A stretch of DNA of 64,000 bases. Source: Bolinopsis microptera. Its lineage: Eukaryota; Ctenophora; Tentaculata; Lobata; Bolinopsidae. Below the pieces are notes generated by a model. The model saw nothing but the letters and a program-made list of their open reading frames with translations, searched no databases and was not told the DNA's origin. A program made the translations under genes and the position numbers. Below, piece after piece: positions 54,858 through 64,000 of this stretch (position 1 is the stretch's first letter; every line of letters starts with the position of its first letter). The stretch lies in contig NC_087078.1 of NCBI RefSeq assembly GCF_026151205.1, positions 15,455,118-15,519,117 of the forward strand. Reading direction: 5' to 3'.

Positions 54858-55033
54858 GTTGGATAATATCCGGTTGAAAGAGACAAGCCAGACAAGGACA
54901 AATGAAACAGGAAGTTAGGAATGTAAGCAAATTTTCGGCGTCAACGCCATCTTCAGGCTCAAATCAAATTTGCCTACATTCCCAACTTCCTGTTTCATTT
55001 GTCCTTGTCTCTTTCAACCGGATATTATCCAAC
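54858..55033. mobile_element. Foldback MITE with ~70-bp arms
   Basis: The arm beginning GTTGGATAATATCCGGTTGA is repeated inverted, ending TCAACCGGATATTATCCAAC, around a loop of about 30 bp (CGGCGTCAACGCC...). The arms differ by a few indels. No target duplication is clear. Confidence 0.75.
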
Positions 55034-58000
55034 AGCCAACTAATAATAATTCGTACCCTAAGGCCTAAGATAACCAACTATATATCAAATTCGTACCCTA
55101 AGGCGCCTAAGATAACCAACTATATATCAACTTTTATTACCATGACCAGTAATGCGATAAATATTCTCAGAGGTACGATGAGTAACATCATTGATGTATC
55201 AAAGAAAGAGATGTCAGGGAGAGAGGCCGGCATAATATGTATAGTTTATGTATAGTAATCAGAATGGCGACCCTTCTTTTGCTATAAACTGGGAAAATAT
55301 ATATCTTCGCTGCGACTTCGCTGCGACTGTGTATGACTGACTGTTATTCAAATGATGCTCATTTTATATAAATGGTTTGTTAGAGTAAATGTTGATTTTC
55401 AGTTATAAGGGAACTTACGTGTTGTTTCATGAACTTATATTCGTCATGTTTGATCTTATAACACAGTGTTTCAATGTGAATAACCTAAGAATCGTTTCCT
55501 TTATCCGACTCCATATTTAAAGGTCCAAAGGAACGATTAAAGCGAATTAATGAATGGGTTGTCCAAATTAGGATTGGTAGAATGAACCCTCAAATGAAAA
55601 CCAAATCGATTTAGTAACCTTAGCCTTGATGGCCCATTATCACGTATGATCACCACGTTGAATGCAAATCCTCAAACCCAGTACCAAAATCTTGAAACCA
55701 AAACCACTTTTGAGATATAACTCCACTGAGTATTCTACTTTCTGATCGTGTACCTGATTATTAATAATAACACATGATGTAATGACACAATAGCACCTGA
55801 AACAGAAGGCGCATTTTGACATGCCTTGCGCAGAGGGGAGGGACGTTGATCACTAAACGGTACCCTCCATGTGACAAGGTCCACAAAATCCCTCAAGCTC
55901 CAATCAGAACTCTTCTCACCCCTCCACGGACCAATCACAAGCCGGTAATCCGCCCACGTGCAACTTCAGGGGCACAAACAGGAGCTAGATAGAATAGCAG
56001 TTAGAGCTCCATTGGGGCGCACCTGGTTGGATCCTCATCCCACCAACGCTTACACGATCCTAATCCTGGACAGCTCATTTATCATATCAGAATCCTGTCA
56101 CGTTCTAGAACAAGTGTTGTGCAAATTTAAATGTTACAACGTCTGCCATTAGTCGATCTATTGTTCCCAACAGTCCAATGAAATTTAAATTTTGCCGTAT
56201 AGTGTTCCTTTTCTTTGCCTAAATGTTAAGCAATGTTATAAACAATGTGATAAACTTTTGTTTCTGACTTGTTTATTAAGTTTTCACTTGAGGGTTCCAT
56301 AGTCTTCCACAGAAGTTTGTAAAAGAAGAGTCTAGAAGAAAACGACTAGCTCGATAATAATAGGATATAACTGGCTATAAATAAAACATGTTTTACTAGG
56401 CTATTTAATTTATTGGAGCATTATAGTGACCTACCTATGTCCTATAATAGTTTGTTATCGAATTCGCTATATTATTTGCTTACCCAGTTATTTACCTAAG
56501 TCACCGACTGATGTTGACATATTGCATTGTAAATTTTAAAACTGTAAGAGTAAGTTATCTTCAAGATTGTGCCTTGCGATTATTAATTAAATTTAAAGTA
56601 TTTGCCGACTCATATGCTGCAGAATTTCAAAATAATGTACATTTCAATAACTTAATCAATAACTTAAATCAATCCTTTCTTTTCAGTAACATATAATATA
56701 ATGCCGATTCTCAGACTTTACCAAGCACTGAGTATCAGTAAATACTTATATAATTTTACGTGACCACAATATTTAACAAGGTAACACTATTTAAGGCAGT
56801 AAAACTAGTTACTAGCGGGCTGCCATTAATGGAGACTTGTGGTCCATGGCCTCATTAAATGTATTGGCCTGGAGGGGGTTATTCAAACTTTTAAAAACAT
56901 ATAAGTGATACGAAATATTTAGTAAGCAGGAGCTTTCAAAATACGTCTGTAAATCGTCTTCAGTAAATATATTGGCTCTGTTACATCTCTTCCTGTTAAT
57001 ACAAAACTCTGTAACATTAAGAACTGTTGAAAATAAGATATATTTGCTCATTAAAAAAGTAAATACCTTAACTTTTTATTGGTACAATAGACGTTATGTA
57101 AGTTCGCAGAACAGAGAGAGAGAAGTTGGCACTTGTGTGCTAAACGCAGGTTAATGAAGACAGGTTAAGCCTGTCTACACTTCACATGGGCGTGATATTG
57201 TGGCGTGATATTGTGGTGTGATATCGTGGTGTGATCTATCTCATGATTTACGTAAGTGTGATAACATTGCTGAGTGTAAGGCAAAGCTAAAGCCTTCCAA
57301 TGATTACAGGCTACATTCCCAGTTATAGCAAGCAAAACAGCTTGTTTTCCATTGAAGATATAATACCTATGTCTCATTTCATGCCATTAATATTTGAAGT
57401 AGAAGTAACCTGCTAGACACTAATCGGATACTAAAACAATTCACTCCGAAGTTTAAATCTGTACGCTTAAGGTTCAACTTTCTGAAACATTTGTATATGA
57501 GATTTTAATACCTAAAACATAATATTACCACGTTTTTTATAATTACTTTCTGTTGAACACTAAACATGGTTTGGGTATAATAATTATACCTCAGCCGAAA
57601 ATACTGGCTCTTTAAAATATTCTTATTAAGAACCAAATATAAGTATGAATCGATTTGGTAAATACCAATTTTAAGGGATTTTAAGTGTGACTCTTAGAAA
57701 TTAAGGGTGACACTTAATAGAAAATTCCGTGAATAACATTTGTAGAGTTGCCACTTAAACTCCTTTTTAAGTGTAACCTCATACTTAAACTGCTGTTAAA
57801 GTATGACCTAAAGGTTGGTAAATAATAGCTCAAAATGACAATAGAATTATGCTAAAAGCTCGAAATTTATAAGTTATCTTTATTACGCTGTGTGCCATTG
57901 CTCGTCGGCATCATTGGCACACTGTTACAGTTTGGTTGCGGCTCCTTACTTGCAACTTGTAATTTCTAAATAACTGCAATTTCTAAATAACTGCAATTTC

Positions 58001-59600
58001 TAAATAACTGCTGCAATCACCAATAACCGAACACCTGTGCTTTCAGTAAGTTCAGCATCATGTGACATTAAGTACTGCCATGGCCTGGTGATCACTAACA
58101 ACGTGGCTGCATTTCAATATTTTAAAACTTGGACAATGTCCAAGAACGCGTCAGGTCCACAATCCACCTACAGGTCAGCAGGGTGTGACCATGTTGCAGT
58201 TTTAACTCCAAGTAAACAGTTACAGCTCTGATAATGGCTTTTAGAATTACGATCGGTTGCTGTTTCTGGGAGAGAAACAGTGAAGGAAGGGGAAGTTTTA
58301 ACCTTGGATAAAATTATAGAGAGCTTATAGAAAGGTATTGTGATCAACTTTTTTTAAATCGAATACTTTATAATTTCCATTAGTTGCATTTCGTTGTTAC
58401 TCGAAATCCGTTCGACCAGTTGTGGACCTTCTCACGAATGTTCAAAATAAGTGGCCACGGCCCACTGACAGTAGGCACTTTAACAATTACTCGATAAACA
58501 CAACCAATTCTATATTGTACATTGTAACCTCTAATATTCTGATTTTTAGATATACTGCTCGGAAGTCTTAATCACAGACTATTAAAAATAAAGTAGCAGT
58601 TATTTATTATTTTTAGCTTTCATAGAACTCTAAGATCAGGAGATGCTATAAACTCTATATATAATATAATATATGATATGTAGGCAGAATGTTGGTTGAT
58701 GTAATTAAGTAACAGCATCGCTAGTACCTCTCCATTATGGGATACTAAAGAAGGTCTCAAAGTAAAAACCTGTGAAATGTCAGTTATTCTCTGATATCAT
58801 AAGCTACTATTTTTTCCATAAAGACACCTTTATTGTATACATTAGAATTAGACAGAATGTCACCTAAAGTAAGTAAGTAGAATTAGAAAATATCATAAAT
58901 ATTACTATGGTCTATGGTGATGTGGTGCAATACGTTAGATAACTATTACTATGATGTATTAATTGTGAAACTGACGCATTTTAAATGCGTCAGTTAGAGT
59001 TCAATTTGCCTTAAAAGCTGGTTAAAATTAAAATTTGTCTAAAAGTTCCGAATTCCACAAGATATTAATAATCTGAGATACCAATATAATAGAATTAAGA
59101 CGGGATAAAGGATTTCTTAAACTGTCAGATTTAATAATAATAGAATAATTTTGTTAAATATGAGCATTCTTTAAAGGGCCAAAATTAATACATTTTCCCT
59201 TATAATATAAATTATAATCCTTCCCTGCTTTTCTATGAGTATTGAGCAAAGAATATGGACATTGCCTAATTGCAGGGCCGAATATGTTTTCAAAACATAC
59301 TTTGCTAATTTGTATATTCATTTATTGCTCGTTTAATTTGTTTTTATGCTTAATTTATGATAACTTGTATCTGAGATTCTGAAATTGAATTTATTTTGTT
59401 GATTAAGATAATATAGAATTTTATTACAGCAAATATAGCACCTGGTACGCAGAAATAAAAAGCAAAATACAATCTATTCAGAAAAGTATAGACTAAAGTT
59501 AACACCCAACCATTGAATTCAAGGCTCTCCATAACTGATTAAAACCAGAACATTGTACGTTACTACAGCAACGATCTGATTTACGATTTGAAATCAAATG
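55034..59600. other. Non-coding 4.6-kb stretch
   Basis: No exon, RNA gene or transposon could be supported. Small features only: an imperfect direct repeat AATTCGTACCCTAAGG.....TAACCAACTATATATCAA (55050-55130), a GTGATATTGTGG triplication (57190-57230) and three copies of an 18-bp AATTTCTAAATAACTGC unit (57960-58012). The tail of a third large gene is not visible. Confidence 0.4.
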
Positions 59601-59624
59601 AAGATTAAATCATTTCTGTACTGT

Positions 59625-59925
59625 ACAGTGTACTACTGCTACTAACTGTACTACTACTGTACTACTGCTACTAACTGTACTACTACTGTACTACTGCTAC
59701 TAACTGTACTACTACTACTAACTGTACTACTACTGTACTACTACTACTAACTGTACTACTACTGTACTACTACTGCTACTAACTGTACTACTGCTACTAA
59801 CTGTACTACTGCTACTAACTGTACTACCACTGTCTATTGCTACTACAATACTACTACAGTACTACTACTACTGTACTATTACTACTGTACTACTACTACA
59901 AACTGTACTACTACATTATAATGTT
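59625..59925. repeat. ACTGTACTACTACTGTACTACTGCTACTA satellite, first block
   Basis: Tandem array built of ACT and GCTACTA trinucleotide-like words arranged in 15-30-bp higher-order units (CTGTACTACTACTGTACTAC, TGCTACTAACTGTACTAC). It resumes at 60615 after a unique spacer. Confidence 0.9.
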
Positions 59926-60194
59926 GTGATTGCATAATTTATTGTAAATATATTATATTTCAGTATTACCGTATGTACCGATGGGAATATTTACGCGATG
60001 GGTAAGCGGGTAATATCCTGTTCAAACCCAGGATACATAACATGAAGACTTTGTTGTAACTTTGTATGAAAAGCATTAATACATAATTTGGTGCTTCAAT
60101 GTGTGGTTAATGTAGATGGTTATAATTTTCGACACAAAAAGCCAGCCGCTGCCCAGTTCTATTTATATTAAATTAATTAAGGTCGTCAACGTAA

Positions 60195-60480
60195 AAATGA
60201 TTAAAACATGGACATCTTTATTTGGTAATCATGCCCATACAAATGGTCCCAACATTCATTGCAAGCTACATTATTTTTTCTCATAAAGTTGATTAAAAGT
60301 CCTAATATGATTCCGAAAAATGAGATCATTGCTCATCAAACATTGACACCTTTATTTGGTAATCATACCTATACAAATGGTCCCAACGATTATTGCAAGC
60401 TACTTTATCTTTTACCACATCAAGTTGATTAAAAGTCCTTTAATATGATTAATGATTTCAAAAAATTAGATCATTGCTCA
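60195..60480. repeat. Two-copy ~140-bp direct repeat in the satellite spacer
   Basis: ACA.CTTTATTTGGTAATCAT and AATGGTCCCAAC...ATTGCAAGCTAC...AAGTTGATTAAAAGTCCT occur twice in tandem with about 90% agreement by eye, between the two satellite blocks. Non-coding. Confidence 0.8.
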
Positions 60481-60614
60481 AAATAGAAAACAAATTGATC
60501 CGAAGCCTACTTATAAAAGTACCTCCTGTCTCCCCATCTCAGTTAATATGCTTTCTTATTCAATAGTAAATGATAGGGAAGCAGTGTTAGATTGGCGCCT
60601 TAGATTTAGATTTT

Positions 60615-61580
60615 AGACTAACTGTACTACTACTGTACTACTACTACTAACTGTACTACTACTGTACTACTGCTACTAACTGTACTACTAACTGTACTAC
60701 TACTCTACTACTGCTACTAACTGTACTACTACTGTACTACTGCTACTAACTGTACTACTGCTACTAACTGTACTACTACTGTACTACTGCTACTAACTGT
60801 ACTACTACTGTACTACTACTGCTACTAACTGTACTACTGCTACTAACTGTACTACTACTGTACTACTGCTACTAACTGTACTACTACTGTACTACTGCTA
60901 CTAACTGTACTACTGCTACTAACTGTACTACTACTGTACTACTACTACTAACTGTACTACTACAGTACTACTACTACTACTAACTGTACTACTACTGTAC
61001 TACTGCTACTAACTGTACTACTACTACTAATAACTGTACTACTACTGTACTACTGCTACTAACTGTACTACTACTACTACTACTAACTGTACTACTACTG
61101 TACTACTACTACTAACTGTACTACTACTGTACTACTACTACTAACTGTACTACTACTGTACTACTGCTACTAACTGTACTACTGCTACTAACTGTACTAC
61201 TACTACTAACTGTACTACTACTGTACTACTACTACTAACTGTACTACTACTGTACTACTACTACTAACTGTACTACTACTGTACTACTGCTACTAACTGT
61301 ACTACTACTGTACTACTGCTACTAACTGTACTACTACTGTACTACTGCTACTAACTGTACTACTGCTACTAACTGTACTACTACTGTACTACTGCTACTA
61401 ACTGTACTACTACTGTACTACTGCTACTAACTGTACTACTGCTACTAACTGTACTACTACTGTACTACTACTACTAACTGTACTACTACTGTACTACTAC
61501 TACTAACTGTACTACTACTGTACTACTGCTACTAACTGTACTACTACTACTACTAACTGTACTACTACTGTACTACTACT
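60615..61580. repeat. ACTGTACTACTACTGTACTACTGCTACTA satellite, main block
   Basis: Nearly 1 kb of the same satellite as 59625-59925, with higher-order alternation of CTACTAACTGTA and CTGCTACTAACTGTA words. It ends abruptly at TACTAAGCCCCCTCCC. Confidence 0.95.
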
Positions 61581-61599
61581 AAGCCCCCTCCCGGGTTGC

Positions 61600-62105
61600 A
61601 ACATTGCCATGTTACGCAAATAATTGCCGCGCTAACGAAATATTTGCCATCTTAGCAAAATATGCGCCGTGTTATGATGTATTTGCCAGGCTGCGCGTGA
61701 TGATGCAAATATTTCATAAGGAGGCGAATTTTACGTTAGGAAAATGCGCATTCTTAGCAAAATATTTGCCAAACGGTCAGACGCGCGCTGCACGCTCCTT
61801 TTAAGTTTGTTTACGCGAGAATGAAATCTTAGCATTCTTAGCAAAATATTCGCCTCCTTATAATTTATTTGCGCGAGAGTTAAATCTACGCTTTTTTAGC
61901 AAAATATTCGCCACCTTATAATTTATTTGCGCGAGAGTTAAATCTACGCTTTCTTAGCAAAATATTCGCCACCTTATAATTTATTTGCGGGAGAGTTAAA
62001 TCTACGCTTTCTTAGCATAATATTTGCCGCCTTATAATTTATTTGCGGGAGAGTTAAATCTAGCTACGCTTTCTTAGAAAAATCTTTGCCACCTTATATT
62101 TTACA
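61600..62105. repeat. 58-bp tandem repeat (TTAGCAAAATATTCGCC family), first block
   Basis: Four to five tandem units of TTAGCAAAATATTCGCCACC-TTATAATTTATTTGCGCGAGAG-TTAAATCTACGCTTTC, preceded by more divergent ATATTTGCC words and an ACGCGCGCTGCACGC segment. A second, shorter block lies at 63565-63800 in the same orientation. Confidence 0.85.
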
Positions 62106-63560
62106 TAACTTCATTTGTGATAGGAATTAGGATCATATGCTGCTTACGACTCTGCAGTGGATCACATACTGTATACGTGGATTGAACTGACCCGAAGGAA
62201 TTATGATCAGTGGATCGAAATACATAACGTGACCGACGAATCGCGTCCACAAGATCACTTCGAAATAAGTAACGTGAACCGGCCTGACGAATCACTTGAT
62301 GAGTTTATGATCCAAAAGAAGGATAGGATCTGACCTGAACTTGGAAATAAGATAGGATATTGTGTCGCACTGAATATAATAGAGTACGCTACCTGGATTG
62401 TAGTGCGACACATACTGTAGTCAGTGTAGTGCGAAAGATTACTTTTAGAGTGTTAGCAGTTAAAATTCTAAACTTCATCCCGTTTCAAATATCAAACCAC
62501 AGTACGAATTATTGCACTAATGCCGGTTATAATGAGGTCTAAAACACACGCTCATAGTTAAAGTGTGTTTATATTTACCAATTAAACTTTAGTTGATGTT
62601 AACTTGTTAATTATAACTGTGTACGAGTACGACTACCTACCTAACAGTAACCGCTTCGATTTGTTTAACAAAACATCATTTTCCGAACTAGAGTGCGGTA
62701 CCTATGACTTAGACTGTACTCCGCTAGAAACAACAAAATTTAAACAATTGGACAGTAGCGAATCTACCTAGCGAACTTTAGTGTTAGAACTTAGCGGTGA
62801 CCGACAACTAGGAACCTCTCATTCCGGCCTCCCACAGCTAGGTATCACATGACATGGCCCAATCAGTGACGTATCATTTGTGATGTGATCCATATTATTC
62901 ACATGACAGTTTAGTAAGTAGTTGTGTTTGAGAAGTGTTTGAGCTCTCGGCATGTGTTCACATAACGGACGTGAGCCAGGTCCAAAAGTGGCTGGTTCTC
63001 GTATCCAAGGATGTGAGCCGAGCATGCACTCAAGCGGAAAGCTGCTGAACAGCCCAAGGCAGTAGAGCCAAGGCGTCCGGATCTGCACAGCACTCTGAAG
63101 CGAAGACCTCAGAAGAATTCCTCCTTCCTTCTACAGGCACCTCCACGAGACGGGACGAGCCCTTTGTTATCTTCGGCGGGAAGACAGATCGGAATGTACG
63201 AGTCGTTACTCGTTGCCTTCTCTACAGCCCGGAACCTTGCTACGCTGGCATGGTAGCAACTGGATTGCAGACGGCACGTTTTACGTCGCCCCGAATATAT
63301 TCACCCAGAGCTATACGATTCATGCTGTTATTGACTAGAAATTTTTGCTGTGAAATCAGTGGATACCTGAAGATTGAGAGATGGACGCCTCGAGATTGTT
63401 CTACAAGGGCCCCCGACTGTTTAAACCAACAAACTTTTTGTGAATTACCTAAGTTATGTTTGTAAACAGTAAAATAACTAATTCGTCAATCATGGATATG
63501 CAGATGATCCAGTTTCTCTCTAAACTTAAAACTCCGTAATATTTTAAATCGATTTACTCG
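62106..63560. other. Unique spacer between two blocks of the 58-bp repeat
   Basis: No gene supported. The minus-strand frames at 62819-63093 and the plus frame at 63250-63465 have no recognisable domains. GTGTCGCACT and AGTGCGACAC form a short inverted repeat (62361-62412). The equal-orientation repeat blocks on both sides raise the possibility that this is the interior of a larger element. Confidence 0.35.
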
Positions 63561-63564
63561 CGCA

Positions 63565-63800
63565 TTCTTGGAAAAATAATTGCCAAACAGTTTGACGCGC
63601 GTTGCACGCCCCTTTTTGGTTTGTTTACGCGAGAATGCAATCTTCGCATTATTAGCAAAATATTCGCATCCTTATAATTATTTGCGCGACGCAAATAAAT
63701 CTTCGCTTCCTTAGGGAAATATTCGCCACCTTATAATTTATTTGCGAGAGGATTCAATTTGTGTTTTTTATGTTCGCGCAGTTCTTAGCAAAATATTTAT
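63565..63800. repeat. 58-bp tandem repeat family, second block
   Basis: It repeats the order found at 61755-61990: TTGCCAAAC.G...GACGCGCG.TGCACGC, TTTGTTTACGCGAGAATG.AATCTT.GCATT, then AGCAAAATATTCGC..CCTTATAAT. Diverged about 10-15% by eye. Confidence 0.8.
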
Positions 63801-64000
63801 CTGAACGAAAGCTCAAAATTTACCGAGAAATTGACCGTCTAATTAATCTATTTGATGACTGTTTCTGACCTAAAATTGCACAAAAAATCGATTTAACTAG
63901 GTTTCAGAACCTATAAACAAATCCTTGTTCCTCAAAATTTATGTTTTATAGTTAATACGAGCAACAAGCAACGCCAACATGTAGGTATATTGTATTGATC

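Noticed and set aside
62819-63093. Overlapping minus-strand frames of 60-89 codons
   Set aside because: No recognisable domain, and two frames overlap over the same stretch; no promoter or splice evidence.
1-64000. CRISPR arrays, operons, ribosome binding sites or replication origins of bacterial type
   Set aside because: The window is animal nuclear DNA with spliceosomal introns; the regular repeats seen are minisatellites and transposon subterminal repeats without unique spacers.
1-64000. tRNA, rRNA or snRNA genes
   Set aside because: No cloverleaf with A/B boxes and no rRNA-like conserved block was noticed by eye; a covariance-model scan would be decisive.

Overview
This is animal nuclear DNA: AT-rich, with long introns, GT-AG splice junctions, secreted multidomain recognition proteins, an opsin-like GPCR, LINEs, DNA transposons and many minisatellites. 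The mix (F-type lectin, receptor-L/furin-like, WSC-like and SRCR domains in one gene) fits a marine invertebrate, perhaps a non-bilaterian, but the sequence alone does not fix the phylum. All gene models below come from joining open reading frames at visible splice sites and checking intron phase by hand. No RNA evidence or homology search was available.

Layout. (1) 1-4514, minus: the first six coding exons of a class A GPCR, TM1 to TM5 and the third intracellular loop; TM6-7 lie outside the left edge. One of its introns holds a split GGTTTACAA minisatellite with a 955-bp MULE-like transposon inside it. (2) 4.9-20 kb: a gene-poor transposon field with a LINE whose catalytic YADD is YADN, a 2.3-kb element with perfect 36-bp TIRs and perfect 10-bp target duplications carrying a 15-bp motif about every 150 bp, a TA-flanked DDE-type element, MITEs and minisatellites. 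(3) 20.6-21.4 kb, plus: a compact two-exon gene with a TATA box for a 65-aa secreted acidic/glycine-rich peptide. (4) 22.8-23.1 kb, minus: a possible last exon with cysteines and a membrane segment. (5) 23254-41326, plus: a 32-exon gene for a secreted protein of about 2440 aa: signal peptide, F-type lectin, Lys/Pro/Ser linker, receptor L domain, furin-like Cys patch, WSC-like domain, W-rich beta domain, two SRCR domains, a Ser-rich mucin-like stretch, 17 copies of an unrecognised module of about 50 aa (mostly one per exon, in strict A/B alternation), and an Ig-like C-terminus. (6) 42745-54721, plus: a 13-exon gene for an intracellular protein of about 636 aa with a Lys/Glu coiled region, two unrecognised beta-rich regions, a cassette of duplicated Pro/Glu/Val repeat exons and a C-terminal VGKLK repeat tail. 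(7) 54.7-64 kb: no convincing gene; hairpins and large satellite arrays.

Both large plus-strand models close exactly in phase only if one single-base indel is allowed in each (near 25064 and 50683). These are most easily read as assembly errors, but real frameshift alleles are possible. The most interesting feature is the alternating module array in gene 5. It looks like a fast-evolving, exon-duplicating recognition protein whose cassette exons are all multiples of three, and a diverged orphan copy of the module lies about 14 kb downstream inside gene 6.
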